From positions 33,487,001-33,551,000 of the forward strand of contig CP142461.1 in assembly GCA_038049695.1 (NCBI GenBank): a stretch of DNA of 64,000 nt. Direction: 5' to 3'. Source of the stretch: Cinnamomum chago (Eukaryota > Streptophyta > Magnoliopsida > Laurales > Lauraceae). Made by a program: the position numbers and the translations under genes. The first letter of the stretch is position 1, and the number at the start of each line of letters is the position of its first letter. Under the pieces are notes generated by a model that saw only the letters and a program-made list of their open reading frames with translations, made no database searches and was not told the DNA's origin. This document shows, one piece after another, positions 23,241 to 36,839 of this stretch.

Positions 23241-25485
23241 ATAAGTAAAAGCTTATGCTCTTTATTGTTAAAAATTACATTGAAGCCATAATCACTTGAA
23301 ACACTTGGGCCCACTTTTGATCAGTCACACTCCCAAATTGCCTCTCATGTTCTAGCAGTAGGCCCAACTTCACTCTTATCAAACCTTTATCCACCATTGG
23401 ATTAAATTTCCAAGTAATCTATGGTTAAAAGAGCACTAAACTTTATGACAATTAAATCAACGGCTAGGATGATCTAATGGGGCTGAATCTTTCTGTGACC
23501 CTTATCCATAAGGACTCGTTTCCTTGTATATCCCACCCTCCACTAATTAGTAGGCATCTAAGTGGTCCATGAGTTGGACTTTATATGAGGACTATGCAAT
23601 CTACTCGTAGGAGAACAATACTCGTATTACAATTGATATGCACACAAACTGAGGTAGTTAACATCTAGAAAATACCAATTCTAGGGTTTTTTTGCTCTTG
23701 AATTCTCATACATCTTTTAATGTTTTTGAGTTTATTTTTCCATAAATCATGTTGATAAGCCTCATATGCTGCATGACTCGGTTCTTAAGGGATTGATCCC
23801 TGGTATGCCACACTTCCCACACTTGTGCACTCTCCTTCCCACTTTATAGGCTTCCTCGTTCCACTTGTGTGGGCCCTCTTGGGTCCCAGCGCCCTTGGCT
23901 GAGGTAATAATAATAATAAAAATAAAACTAATAGGCAGATGTGTATTGGTTTCTCATAATACCCAATATGAAGCCCTATACTCATATATAAAACCATGCT
24001 AACAGCCAAGAATAAGAATATGCTCAGTTATCTGCACCAAATAAAACAATACAGATGTTATGATTACAATTATCTTGATTCCTTTTGTTGTCCTCACAGA
24101 TTTAAAGGTCCTTTGCTATTTCATCAGCTGTGAAAATGATGTTAAGTATTCCATTGCCCAAAGATAAAGTCATTAAACATTTCAACAAATAATTTAAAAG
24201 GGAGAGGCATCCATAAAAAACAACAAAGGGCAAAAGGACCAAAACAATAGTGAACTCCATAGGCTTGTTTGTTTATGTTCAAAAGACATTTTAAATAGAG
24301 AACTGAGCTTGTTGGCAAAGGTCCTTCTAATGATGATAGATGAACAACATGACATATCACCAAACTAACAAATTTCCTTATCTAATTCTTGAAGATTAAT
24401 ACTATGATAGAAGCCTGTTATTGAGAAAATCCAAGAACAAAGAACATGTCAGATCCATCCACGGATCGCCTGTTCACATGTAAGCTTTACATATGCAACA
24501 TGTATTGTATTGAAGCTAGAGATGGGTGTGAATAGAAAGGTATGGAATGTAGACAGGAGGAGCCCCACATGGAGTAGCTTTGGGGCATATGCTCAAGTAT
24601 AAGGCAGTTTTCTTCTTGACTTGGTCCACATGCTATTGTTATAATTAATGTTCCATCTATATAACAGTGACATGAGCCGGCCCGTATAAGGCAATCCTCT
24701 TCCTATCACTAGTACCTTTCAAAACTTATTACATCTTTATGCTTTCAAAATAAAATAAAAAAGGAAGCTTCCAAAATAAACACAAGAAATCTACTTACTA
24801 TTTTCTCAACAGGGAGATTTGATTAGAGGAGTCCCAGTCAGTGAGAATTTTGTTTAGTCAATGATAATTAATTAGGGGTAGCAATTTGGTAGGGTTGGGT
24901 TGGAACTGGTTGATGCGTGATGTAATGGATATTATGTATAGGCTCAATCAAAATTCAATTCATTTATTAGTTGGGTTGAAAATGTGAACCTAAACACCAA
25001 ATGTTATAGGAAGTTTGCTTGCCAATTTCATGCTTTTTACTCATGATTTTTTTTCACATCCATTCTTCTCTCTCCTCACAAGTCCGGCATGCAACTCTTT
25101 ATCTTCATTAGTCTTTTATATCCATAAAAAAAGATAACTAATTCATATTTTTTATGCCTTTGCTTTTTATCAATCTACGAAAAGGATTGCAAAGGTTCTA
25201 TGCATCTTTTCATTGACATAACACTTATATGTCTCGATTGATATAAGTCATCACATGATAAAGTTGGATAAGGCTCGGGCATGTCTGCACTTAGAGCATG
25301 CCCTTGATGATTAATAGTGTATTTGTTCTGTTAAATTATTTTTTATCAATATAATTTTCTCCCCAAAAAACCAAATATGAATATGATTTTTTGGGCTCAA
25401 GATTAGTACAGGCCTTTGTTACTGATTTATATTTTATCAATACTATTTCAAAGAAAATACTATTGTTGTTATGTGTGTATATATG

Positions 25486-25489
<4 letters not shown>
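23241..25489. other. Stretch without supported gene
   Basis: AT-rich, with short ORFs only. A tract near 24875-24925 (TAGGGGTAGCAATTTGG, GGGTTGGGTTGG) resembles a hAT-type end, but no partner or target-site duplication was found. Confidence 0.5.

Positions 25490-25528
<39 letters not shown>
25490..25528. repeat. (TA)n microsatellite
   Basis: About 39 bp of pure TA repeat directly abuts the fold-back MITE. Confidence 0.95.
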
Positions 25529-25530
<2 letters not shown>

Positions 25531-25681
25531 GAGGTGCTTTTGTGAGAGGCACTCTCACCTTACTATGAGAGATAAGGTGGGGGCCTTTAGATCCATATCC
25601 AATGTCAACAAGTTAAATGTGAGGGCCACCACCTTTATCTCTCATAGTAAGGTGATAGTATCTCTCACAAGAGCACCACCC
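25529..25681. mobile_element. Fold-back MITE, 153 bp
   Basis: The left arm GGGAGGTGCTTTTGTGAGAG...CACCTTACTATGAGAGATAA is the near-complement of the right arm TTATCTCTCATAGTAAGGTG...CTCTCACAAGAGCACCACCC. The arms are about 58 bp with a roughly 35-bp loop. It sits in TA-rich DNA, so a TA-type target duplication cannot be read. Confidence 0.85.
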
Positions 25682-26784
25682 TATATATATATATCTATAT
25701 ATATGCGCTCCTAAGCTTAAGCTTAGGGTAAGATCTCGTTAGCTAATGCTTTTGGGCCCCACCCTTAGTCCATCCAATTGGACCAAACACACGACCCCCC
25801 TAAATTGTGCATGTCCACAAACTTCTGGTCAGATCCGAACTTACTGGACCGTTGGATTGACCGCATATAGATCTGAATGGACTCTTGACCATTACAATTT
25901 CGATGTCCAGATGGAAATGATAGAAACCACAATTGGAGCTGATTTTTTTCCAAAGAAGAGGGTCCTTGGGAGTCCTTGAAATCCCCCCATCCCCATGTAG
26001 ATGGCGACACATCAGCACCCGATGGAGATCTTCTTTTTAAAAAATAATATATATATATGCTGCTTTGAAGTTCCACATGTATAATCTAATTTTCCTCTCC
26101 TAACATGTCTCTCATTAAAGTGTCATATCTCATTTAAAATCTAAATATAAATTTAAAATCTTATCTCCTAAAATATTGGCAGTACTATCACGTCATTCTC
26201 TCTATCCAGTTGGTTACATCTTTAATTTAAAACTTTTAATTACTTCGTTAAACCAACTTGTAAGGCCATGTCAAATGCCTATTTTAGGAACCTTGCTCAT
26301 CTACTAATCTTAATCTCCTAAAAAGTAAGAATTCAGAATTATCATATTCTGTATGAGTCCGGATCCCCTGTTTCCTTGAAAAAAAAAGATATTGTTTCAC
26401 ATTCGTGAGTTGTATACACGATTTCCTATATCATCTCTTAATTTTCTTATCTACTAATACATCCATTCACTCAACATTATTTTGGCCTCAATCATTAATT
26501 GGGTCCACCAAATCCCTGAAATCTCTTAATTCTCATCTTAACTTCATCTCTACTTGTAGCGTGACACGTCAGCGCTCTCAAAACTCACGATGCCACATAA
26601 GGGCTCTCGTAGACACCATGTGGCATCACAACTTATTTTGGAAATATGTTTTTTTACTTAACTCAAATTACAGTAAATCTCTCTTTATTTCCTCCTTTTA
26701 ACTCCCCTAAAATGTCTCCATATTATCTACTTCATCCTCTCCGAAAATCACTTCATATTATTTAGACATCGATGAGTGGGAATA
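25682..26784. other. Stretch without supported gene
   Basis: AT-rich sequence with short ORFs on both strands in the 25746-26076 part. These carry no known domain. No clear repeat borders. Confidence 0.45.
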
Positions 26785-28861
26785 TGTTAGACCCCGTCCT
26801 GAATTAATCGAGATTAACTCTAATTGATTGGAAATTAAACTAATTAACTATGTTTAATAAAGCTAATGATGTTTATGGCTAAATTAAACTAATTAATGTT
26901 TAATTAAGCTAATGATGTTTATGGCCAAATGGAATTGATTTAGGCTTAATGAAATGATAATGAATGACATTGAATGATTTGAATGGATTTTAGACTTAAA
27001 CAAAGGAAACTAAGGACTTTTTCGTAAATATGGATTTCTACGTATTTTGTCGAATGCGGAAACGCTTGATACCAACACGCATATCTCAAAGAGTATGATA
27101 ACTTTCATAAAAGACTTGAACTCGTTCGACGAAAATTGGATCAAATGACCCTTCATTTGACTCAAATTGAAATAAGAAATGAGGTGGAGGGCCTAAATGC
27201 AAATTGGGCTTGTATAAGGATTGGAATGAACTCAAATGAGTTCATTCGCTCATTCCCTGCTCAAGCAAACCCTAGGCTCTTCCTTTTCTTCTTCTTCCTT
27301 CCATTTTCTCTCCAACAAGCGTCAAATTGAGGCTTTGCATGTGTTTTTGAAGAGGATTCCATCCACTTCATCTTCTCCGTCTCTTCCTTGGATTCTTCGA
27401 AGTTGAAGCTTGAGAGAGAACTCAAGATTTCCTTTGCTTTGAACTACAAGTAAGTAGCTTGAACTCCTTGTGAGTTTTCAGATTCCATTGAGTGCTTAGG
27501 AATGATTTCTAGCTCAAAGAGCTCATAGGACTTGTGCATTGAATGTTTTCATGGAAATAGGATTAAAAAGAGGGCTTCAAGTTGAGAAGTTTCCATCTCA
27601 AATCAAGCTAACAGGAGGCTTCTTATCAAATTGACCTTTAATAGAGGCAAGTATACATATTTCTATTGATTTAAGATGTTATTGAAGTCTATTGATTTAA
27701 GGTGTTATTGAAGTGAATTGAGCTCCAGGAGCTCAAAAGTTGAATTTAGTTTCAGATATTCTCAAGCTTTGTGCTGAAGTTCTGGGAGCCGAATTGCTGA
27801 CCGCCAGCTGACCGACCCACATGAGTTGATTTTCGCGGAAAATGTCAGCCTCTGGAAAGCTGATCGTGAACTGATCGATAAGTTTCGGTTAGCCGAAATT
27901 GTGAATTCAGCTAGCCGAGAGGTGACCGAAATTAGGTCAGGAATTTCCATCAGAAGACAAGCTTCGGGAAAGCTAACCGCAGGGCAGTCGAAATATGTCG
28001 GCTAGCTGAATTTGAGAATTCGGTTAGTCGAGTAGGTGACCAACGTGGTGACCAAATTGAGGAATTGCATCAAAAGTGCAAGGTTCTAGAAAGCTGACTG
28101 AATGTAATTTGGTTAGCCACCATACAGAATTCGGTTAACTGACAGGTAACCGCCAAGGTGACCGAACTTGAGGAAATTTATAGAATTAAGTCTGATTTTT
28201 CTGAAATGAAAGCCTAGTCACTAAGACTAGTGTAAGTGGTATCTAAGCCTTCATAGGTGTTAGCTAAGGTTATCCAAACATATAGATTATCAATTAATGT
28301 GATGTTCATCAAGAATAACACAGACGTTGGATAACGAGCGCTTCATCCATTTGTTTGATTTAGAAGTCCAAATTAAATCATTGATTGATTTGATTTCTTG
28401 AGTCTGGCACTACATAATAGTTTCTTAAGCTCGTTATTGAGCTAATTTGAATACGGAATGAATTAATGAATAATGAACAAGTTACCAATCCTATTGCAGT
28501 AGATGGACTGGGGTGTTCCGAAGCTCCATAGTGATGCCAGTGATCTCTGATCAAGACACTGGTAGATCCCACATAATATAGACTGACAAGTCACTGAATT
28601 GATAAGCCACCTAATAACATTGGAATGAAAAGTTTCTCATTGATAAGCCATATAATGAAATTACTTTATTGAATGAAAAGCCACATATTACGGACTGTAA
28701 AGTCCCATTTGATAAGCCACCTAATAAGACTATACAATGTAATCAATGAATTGAATGTGAACAAATGACTATGAAATGAATGATTGCTTCCATTAGGAAG
28801 AACTGAATGAAACCAATGCTATTGTAGTTGTCAACTTAGTAATTGATATTACTTGACTCAC
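26785..28861 (+). mobile_element. Partial LTR of a gypsy-type retrotransposon (probable)
   Basis: The start TGTTAGACCCCGTCCTGAAT resembles the start of the 14916 solo LTR (TGTCACGGCCCTGAACCCG). The body holds LTR-like internal repeats: three roughly 112-bp units at 27880-28180, and short GATAAGCCAC-type repeats near 28600-28730. No matching LTR end is seen before the Tat LTR begins at 28862, so this copy appears cut there. There is no coding region. The call rests on composition and the start motif. Confidence 0.5.
27880..28180. repeat. Tandem repeat, about 112-bp unit
   Basis: The phrase GAATTC(A/G)G(C/T)TA recurs at 27903, 28016 and 28127 (spacing 113 and 111), each time followed by a GGTGACCGAA/GGTGACCAA-type block. 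Confidence 0.75.
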
Positions 28862-31800
28862 TGATGGACCCGATTTTCCTTCCTTTCCTCTCCCATCCGT
28901 CCCCAGGGTCACCGAGAGGATCCCAATGGAGGGAAGAAAGGGGGAGAAAAAAGGGCATCAACCTTTTTGTACGGGTATGCCAGATTTTCTATTCTACTTG
29001 GAATTTAGAAATGGTGATCCGGAGATACACCTTTGCAAGTAGAAAGGAAATCAGCCTTTTTTTTTCTAACTTTCCATTGCACATATATTTAAGAAAAGAG
29101 ATAGTTTTTTTTTAATGCCGTTAGAGGCGATTTTACTTGCCGTAAAAGGCGATTTTGTTTGCACTGAAAGGCGATTTACAAATCTCATCAAAATGAAAGA
29201 CAAGAATTGTGATTTTTTGTCTCTTAAAGAAAATATAAAGTACAACAGAAAAGTAAGAAAGGGAATCTGACTTCTCAGGAGATTGTGGGGTCTCGTTCAG
29301 ATCGATGGTCGCAAGTCATCTATGGACTCCGCCACATCCTTCAGATGAGAATGCTTGATGCTTTGATTGTTTGGCTTGGCTTGGACTTCAGTTTTTTAGA
29401 GGATAAGGACCAAGGGAAGGTCCTATACCTAATAAAAAACGAAGAGACGGGCTGAAGAGTCGCGTCTTGGCCATGTTGAATAGGAGAAGAGAAGGCTTTT
29501 TCTTGGGGGGGGGGGGGGTGCCCCCTAAGGGACTTCAATTACCTTTTTGTGTTTGTTGCAGCAGAGTTTCTTCAGAGTAGTGTTAGGGCTATCATTAGTT
29601 TGCAATTAGATTGGATACATGCATTTTCTTAAGCTTGATCTCTCATACTTCTTTGGAATCTTCTTACATTTTTTGCATCAAAGGTTTTTACTCAAACATG
29701 TTTTGATTTACTCTTTAAAATATATTTTTATCAAACATGTTAGTCCTTAGTCTAGCCTATTTCTCCAAGACCAAAAACACCCTTTTAAAACCATTTTTTA
29801 GTCTTTAGAATCTCAGGGTTGGTCGATCAGCGGAGCTTTTGTCGGTCACCTGTCGGCTCCAATTCCAGAATGCAAAATCAGTGCATTAGGGATCGTCGGT
29901 CAGGTTGTCGGTCGAGTGTCGGTCAGCTGTCGGTCGACCGAACTCCAGTTCGGTGAACCGACACCTTTTCCAACAATTCGAAAATTTCAAAATTATAGCT
30001 GTTGTAATATGACTGTTGGGGGCCGTTCGACCGAACCCTGTTTGTCGGTCGACTAACAATATACCCGTTGGAGCTCGTTTTCTCTATAAAATGAACTCTT
30101 CCTTGGGATTTGTGCCAATACTTTTGAAACCTTTGAGGGCCAAGGAAGGTGGGACATCCATGCTAGGCTAGTGGGAAGCTAGGAGGGCAAATCATCATGA
30201 CAAAACTTTGATTCTTCATTGGCTTTGCTTCTCTTATCCTTATTTTATTCATGCTTGTCTTTAAATCTTTGATTTCTTAAAAGGCATGATTAAAAGTGTT
30301 CAAATGTTGAGTGTTTAAACATGATTTATTTTTAAAATGATTTATTTTTAAAATATGTTTATCATTTTAACTTCATTATTTGTTTAAGAAAACTCACATG
30401 TTAGTCATTTATTGTTCTCTTTCAGAAACATGTGTAGTCATTCTATCTCATATCATTTATGAGCTTTGATTTTCAAAAGAGATAGAAGTAGATTTAAAGG
30501 CATATGTATCATTTATTGATCTTTGCATTTATCATGCATATGTCGTAGTTAAATTATCACTTTCATAATTGTATTCACTTGCATCTCATTGTATGCTTGT
30601 TTAAGCATAGTTTTTGAGATTAAAAATCTTATTATAAAGGTTTATGCTTAGCCTATTGAAAAGCATATATGGTTGTATAGGTTAATGCTTATCCTTAAGT
30701 AAAAAGCATTTGTGGTTGTAAGGTTGGAGGTTAGCCTAAACCTTAAAATTGATAGTGGAACCCCGGTAGGAACACCGGGAGTGGATGTAGGCATGATTGG
30801 CCGAACCACTATAAATTTCCTTGTTATGATGATTGTGCGGATGAAGTGCTTAAATTTAGTCTCTTCTTATCAATGTCAACTTTGATTGTATTCATGAGTT
30901 CTTTACTTGGTATTAGACCTTTAATCAATAATCAAGTTAATGAACTATCAAAACATAATTGATTTTAGAAGAATTGGCCATTGGAATTGAGTGTACCCTA
31001 TTCACCCCCCCTCTAGGGTTCGGTTCTGGACTTTCAAGTAGCAGAGCTTCTGGATGACCTTCCTGGCTAATTCTCTTTGATTTTTCTGGATGGATTTCTT
31101 GATCGATTTTTCCGAATTTGTTCTTCTTGGAATGGTCTCCTATTTATAGGCCTTTGGTAGCCATTAGGAGGGTTTATGAGCATTGATGGCTTTAAAGCTT
31201 CATGATGGGAGGAATTACAAGTTTTTATTTCTTGATCTTGTAACTCCTTTTTCCTTGAATCTGATTGGCCGATGGAGAATGATGGGCTTTTAATTGCCTT
31301 TAATCTCCATGATGAGAGGAGTTTCATAATTTTAATGCCATGATGACTTTGACTTATAACTCCCATTTCCTTGAATCTGATTGGGCCATCCAAAATAATG
31401 AGTTAATGACCGCATTTAGTTGGGTCAATTAAAAACATTAAGTGGTTGCCGGGGATTTGAAGAGTCGCGCGCCGTGCCGCGTCTTTTGGAATTCTTCTTG
31501 CGATGATCGACGATAGATCTTCATGTTGATCGATGTCGGATAATCATGCAACTTCAGACACTGGTTGATACCAGCGGGCCGGTGACATCTGTCTTGTCGA
31601 TTTCTCGATCGATCGAACAGAAAGTGCACTTTTTTGGTCAGCCAGTTGGCGATCTTGGAGCGATCAATGATGATTTCATGCTCTTGACGGCGGATTCGAG
31701 ATGTCGACGAAGATCAGTCGTTTCCGAGCGTCGAAAATCAGATTTTCAAGAAATCATAGGGGCTGGAACTCTCGAAACGCGAAAAGAATAGGAAAAAGGG

Positions 31801-32378
31801 CATTCCGGCGGAAATCCGGCGACCCGGATTTCTAGGTTCACCGGTGATCATGGGCCATGGTCGCCGGAATTTCTCCCCTTTGGTCGCCGCTTTGTCGGCC
31901 GTTTTTCGAGCTTTTTGTTTCTTTTTTTCTCCTGTATTTTTCTTGATATTTTTCTTCATTTTTGGCTTGGTTCTCCTGAAGAAAACCAGATGAGAAGTCG
32001 TGCAAATCAGAGCACAAAGTTTCCTATTTTTTGGAAAAGCCGAAGACTTTGCCGCGCAGAGTTGCCGATTTTTGTTAAGAGTCGAAACTAGGTCAAACGA
32101 TGTCGGAATGACCTGAAATTTGACCTGAGCAGCAGATAGGACCAACCATGGGCATTTGTTTGAGTTTTGAAGCCATTTGGGGTCCCGTTGCTGCTAGGCT
32201 TGATTTCGCTGCGAGGAAGATGTCGCGCTTTGATGTGCGGTCAACCGATGTCCGATTGACTTGAAATTTGACAGGGAGCCTATTGGAGTCATTTTGAGAT
32301 GATCCATTAGCTCCGATCTGGGTGTCATGTTTCCAGGGTCCTCCACCGCCGGTAGCCTTGATTTTCTTTCGAAGCGTC
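28862..32378 (-). mobile_element. Tat-lineage LTR, minus orientation, 5' part missing, split by solo LTR
   Basis: This is an inverted copy of the 3' LTR at 53349-55866. It shares the terminal TGATGG...ACGGGTATGCCAG, the GGCGATTT triplet near 29130-29180, CAGATGAGAATGCTTGATGC, and the paired blocks GGTCAACCGATGTCCGATTG and CCACCGCCGGTAGCCTTG. Net of the inserted solo LTR it is about 2.06 kb. Relative to the right copy it lacks about the first 490 bp, with a break near 32378. A G run at 29505-29517 is a homopolymer. Confidence 0.8.
29581..31036 (+). mobile_element. Solo LTR, 1456 bp, family S
   Basis: It starts TGTTAGGGCTATC and ends GTTCTGGACTTTCA. A perfect 5-bp target-site duplication AGTAG (29576-29580 and 31037-31041) flanks it, and the surrounding Tat LTR sequence resumes across the gap. 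A TATA box candidate (TATAAAA) lies at 30085-30091. The repeated phrases GCTTAGCC and AAAAGCAT near 30640-30740 are shared with the solo LTR at 43157. No internal region or second LTR is present. Confidence 0.92.
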
Positions 32379-33105
32379 GAGCATGGAATTTGAAGAAGCT
32401 TCTGATCTGTGGAAGAAGATTGGGTTCTCTTCTGCTGAAGTTGCCGGAACAACAAAGGAAGCAGACGGAGGATCTTCTATGTCAACAGGCTTCTCTGTTG
32501 GGGGTAGAGCAGGCTAAACTTGCTGAGGGTCAGCTTGGCTTGATGATATGTCGTCTTTTGGCTCTGACTCTAAATCCGTGTCTTGCATGATAGACACTGA
32601 TAAGTCCTTAAAAATGCATAATTTCCTCATTATTTGAAAATTTCACTTGGTACGGTGGTCTTGATTTTTCTTCATGGCATTTAGTAAAGTAACCATTGCA
32701 AAGTTTTAGAATTAAAATCCAGTTTTTTTTCTCTGATTATTTTTATTTTTATTTTAGGCTAGAAGTAGTTTTCAATAGGACAGGTTTTGCACGATTAATT
32801 ACTTCCTGTGGATCGACCTCGGACTTCACCGAGTTATTACTAAAATCGCAGCCTTGCACTTGGGGCTACGATCAGACACGAAGGAGACAACAAGCTTGCC
32901 CCCAACCTTTTGCTTTGTCTTCTTTGCTTTGGTTGTTATGACCAAAGGCTTTGAAGATTTGAGGGTGACAATGAAGGGAGATGGATCTCTCTCTTCAGAT
33001 TTACCGGAAGGTTTGTTTTCTTCCGATGATCGCTGAGGAGCCTTGCCTTTATCTTTCTGAAGATTTTCAGCAAAGGGTGTTATTTCTTCCTCCTTTTCTT
33101 CTTTT
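32379..33105. other. Tat internal remnant between LTR break and protease
   Basis: On the minus strand, traces of protease C-terminal sequence continue (a STLHQCIKF-like stretch in shifted frames near 33200). Beyond about 32830 no reverse transcriptase, RNase H or integrase is found. The pol region of this copy has been deleted. Confidence 0.6.
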
Positions 33106-35312
33106 TCATCTTTGTAGATTTGAGCATCTGCAAAATGGACTTCTTTGCCTTTGAAGCATCTGCAAACACTCGATGTATTGAGCCGTCGTTGCCAACGAAC
33201 TTGATGCATTGATGTAAAGTTGAAAGGATGACACCATTCTCGTGTATCCAGGGGTGTCCAAGAATGATGTTGTAGCATAGGGGGTTCTTATTGCATACAC
33301 AGTGACTTCAGAGATAAGATCACCGATTTGCAACTTGAACCTAATTTTGCCGATAGGCCTTTGAGCACTCCCGTCGTACCCAAAGATGGATACAGACGTG
33401 TGACTCAGCTTGCTAGGTGGGATGCCCAGCTCTTCAAGCGCCGAAATAGAGATGAGGTTGAGTGCAGAACCTGGGTCAATCTGGACTCTGTGTATCAACA
33501 TTTCTTTGATGTACCCTGTGAAGTACAGGAGTCGGTTGTGCTTTGTCTCGCCTAGCAGGAGGTCATCCTTATCGAAGGCGATAGTGGCACTTGTTGCTTT
33601 CTATATCGAGAGGCATTCAATGTCCGATCCCTCAGTTTTCTTATTTTTTTCCTTTGAGGGAGTACTTGATTTTTTGACCCTATAGTCCATTTCAGTTTGT
33701 AGGACTTGTGGGGAATGTTTGTCGACATCCGCATTCAACCTTTGTAGTTCTGAAATGAGACTATTACGAGTTTGTGGAGACATTCGTAACAAGTCCAGGA
33801 TGTGTAGTCGTGCAGGTATGTGTTTGAAATGCTTAATCAAGTTATACTTAAAAGCCTCTTTCAGGCCTGCATGTTCATTATTGTTGCCACTTTGGGCGTT
33901 TACATTTCGTGTTCTCGAAGGATTTACATAAGAAGATGAAGAAGATTGGTTGTAATTTTTATGGTAATCCCGGCCAGAACGGGTACCTCTACCAACTTCA
34001 AGAGCTTCTTGAGAAGGGTCTTCATCTGGAAGATCGTCCTTGGGATTCAAGGGTTGATCCTTCTCATTTCTGAAGTTGTGTCTGCAGCAGAGTCACCATC
34101 TTTAGTGATTGCGCTACATGGAGCATTTTCCGGGAACAACATCTAGCAACTTTTCTCCTTCATTAAGTAATTTGTCGGTCCAGACATCTCCTATGAGGTC
34201 AGGTATCTGGGACCAACTGACCAGGTCTCCATCGGCTGAAGTTTCTTCAGGATGATCAGTCGAAAGAGCTGTGAGTTGTGACGTCACAGTTTCAGGAGAC
34301 GAAGGCTGAGAAGGTGTTATCTCAGTGGAAGTCACCTGAGAAATGTAGCTCCGGAAGATATACTATCAGGCGTAGTCGGCGAGTACGTGTCTTCGATAGA
34401 TGATGCTTCAGAGGCGTTATCATCCTGAACTATCGCATTGCAAGTTGCCCCAATAGGAGATTCCCCCAGAGTGGACTGTTGGGAGTCGGACTCATCATCG
34501 GATGTGAGAGGATCATCTATCCAGCAGTTTTCTCCATTTTCAGGAGTTGAGGGAGGAGGTGCCTGTTAATTTTCAGGGACTTCTAGTTCCGGATTTTGAT
34601 CGCGAAGATCTTGCTCTTGTTCTAAGGCAAGGCGCTGTAAGATCCTTGCATATTCTTCAAGATCAGGAATGGGAGCCAAATTTTCTTCTTCATCTGCCCC
34701 TTGTGGTTCAACATGATTAGGTTCCATTGGAGCGTTGAAGGGTGGTGAGTTAACAGGATTTTCTTGAATAGGCTCTTGGCCTTCTTCATCATCAGACCAG
34801 GATCCTTGTTGCTGATATTGGTCATACCAAATTACCGGCATAAGATGAGATTTGGGAATCCATTCTTCGTCGGAGAGGTATTCTCCTGTTTCAAGGGATT
34901 CCTCCCACTCGTCGGTGTCACTGGACTCGTATCCATCCATGGAGAATCCAATCACCGAATTGCAAGAGTATGATGCCCCTTGCGTAGTTTCATTTCTGAA
35001 TTGAGGTGGCATGAAATCACCAAGGGTGAATTTTCTTTCCACCTTTGAAGCCTTGGATTCTTTCGTTGCCCCTAGCAAAGCAGTGGAAGAGGTCTCTGCC
35101 TTTTCCAGAATTTCTTGCTTTGATTGAGTTTTCTCTTGCTGCTTGAGCTTGCGGAGTTGTCTCTTGGCTTGCCTTCGCTGTCGAGCGGTAGCCTTTGTTT
35201 TGACGATCTCCCAATTTTCATCTTCTAAGAGATAGGGATGTACCCATATAGGTTGTACGTCAGGTGTTGGATAAGGGACCAACTCTTGGGACGTCTGGGT
35301 CATTTTTATCAC
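33106..35312 (-). pseudogene. Tat-lineage linker and aspartic protease, broken
   Basis: Minus strand. The open stretches are 35312-34566 (acidic, with the basic helix RQRRQAKRQLRKLKQQE), 34050-33601 (ending in the FKHIPARLHILDLLRMS block that precedes protease in Tat elements) and 33501-33106. The last has the retroviral-type protease active-site region IDPGSALNLIS, followed by SIFGYDGSAQRPIGKI. The protease would cut the Gag-Pol polyprotein. A frameshift follows TPYATT, where the FLGxPWIH-type motif should be. The order gag, linker, protease on the minus strand matches a Ty3/gypsy element, but no pol follows. Confidence 0.8.
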
Positions 35313-35365
35313 CTTAAAGGAATTAGTAGTCTTCTCCTTTGGTGATTTTGAAGTTTTTCCTTACG

Positions 35366-36809
35366 ACACCATGTTGACGGAGGCAGACCCATAGTTTCTG
35401 TCAAAGGTGATGATTCCGTTTTTCCACATCTCGTTGATCTTCTCTCTCACAACGAAGCATTGATTGAGGGGATGCGAGATCATCTGATGGTATGGACAAT
35501 ATCGAGGATCATTGGTTTTGCCAACATCTCCCGGTCTGTTGGGCTATGGCAAGGTGAGTTTACTATTTGCTACGAGAGCCTCGAAGATTTCTTCAACATC
35601 TTCATCGAACGGGTATTTTTTCTCTACTCGTTCTCTGAAGGCATCAGAGGGTTCAGGTTTCTTACCTGCAGCTTTATTTTCAGCTTTCTTTGGCTGCTGA
35701 GGAGCTGACTTGGTTTGCACATTAAGAACCTTCTTTTTCTTTGGCTTTGAGGTCGTAATGGTAGCTGGCTCTTTCTTTGAGGACTGCTGATTGTTGAGGT
35801 CTGTGATCACCGTTTCAGCCTCCATAGTTGCTTTTAGGAGTTCTCCCAGGTTTTTTGATTTGTTGCCGATAATCATGGAGCAGGTCCTTTCTTTCATGTT
35901 GTTATGACAGATGTCGACGAGCGACGCTTGTGGCAGCACATCGGAGCATTTGTATGCCATCGCCTTCCACTTGTGAATGAAGTCATAAGCTGACTCATTC
36001 TCTCCCTGTTTTAGGCTGCAGAGTTGTGCCATAGTAACAGGATAATCCTTACCTTTGAAGTGAGTCAGGAAGCATGTCTCTAGCATGACCCAATTTTGGA
36101 TGGAGTCCTCCGGCAGAGTGGAGTACCAATCGAAGGTCGTACCTTTTAGGGTACTTGCAAATAGACCGATCTTGAGGGCATCTTGATTCGCGATAGTTCC
36201 AGTCAGTATTTTGAAGTGGATGAGATGTTGTCTGGCTGGACCTTTCCTCGTATATGTTTGGAGAGTAGGTTGCTTGAACTTTGTAGGGAACGGGACCGAG
36301 TCCATCCATAAGGGATATGGTGGCTTGATCCCATGCTCCTTCAGTGTATCCTCTTCTCTTGCTTTGGCGAGGATATCGTCAACGTCCTTTTTGATAAGGG
36401 CGCATGACTCATTGTTTTCTGCATTTTCCTCGTTATCTGGAGGAGGTTGGTTGTTTTCTTGATGCTGAAAACTGAGAAGAAGATTTTCCATCAGTGCCTC
36501 AATCCTCTCCTGACCTTGCTCCAGTTGTTGGATGCGTGCGGCCGTTTCATCAGGAGGTGGATTGTGAGGTGGCTCAGAGTTTGTAGCCAAGACGTTCATC
36601 CCCCGTGATTCGAATGAGGAGATCGTCCTGGTGACTGAGCTGGGGCTCATTCTTGAAGAGCTTGAGGAAGGATTACTCCGTTGTCCTTGGCTTGAAGGAG
36701 TAGAAGATTCTTCCAGGCGTCTTCGTGTCCGGGAGACGCTGCGAGTCACCGGTCGTCGGACATGAATTTTGGTTGCTGACTTTTGACGTCTTTTGGTTTT
36801 GCCAACCAT
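35366..36809 (-). pseudogene. Tat-lineage Gag, near-complete with late frameshift
   Basis: Gag is the capsid protein that packages the element RNA. I take ATG 36809-36807 (MVGKTKRRQK) as the natural start, because the open frame further upstream is an antisense reading of a neighbouring accessory ORF. The body has an Arg/Ser-rich N-terminus, a short coiled region (RIQQLEQGQERIEAL), and the gag core (TFDWYSTLPEDSIQNW, LETCFLTHFKG, YDFIHKWKAMAYKC). The first frame ends at 35544. After a frameshift the expected zinc-binding-like motif CPYHQMISHPLNQC appears near 35500-35460, and reading can continue to about 35366. About 480 codons in all, as in related elements. Confidence 0.85.
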
Positions 36810-36839
36810 GTGGACAGTAGCAACTTGGTTGGTCTTTCT

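Noticed and set aside
31546..32590. Several 80-135-codon ORFs in the Tat LTR
   Set aside because: They lie inside an LTR and are not shared as open frames with the other LTR copy.
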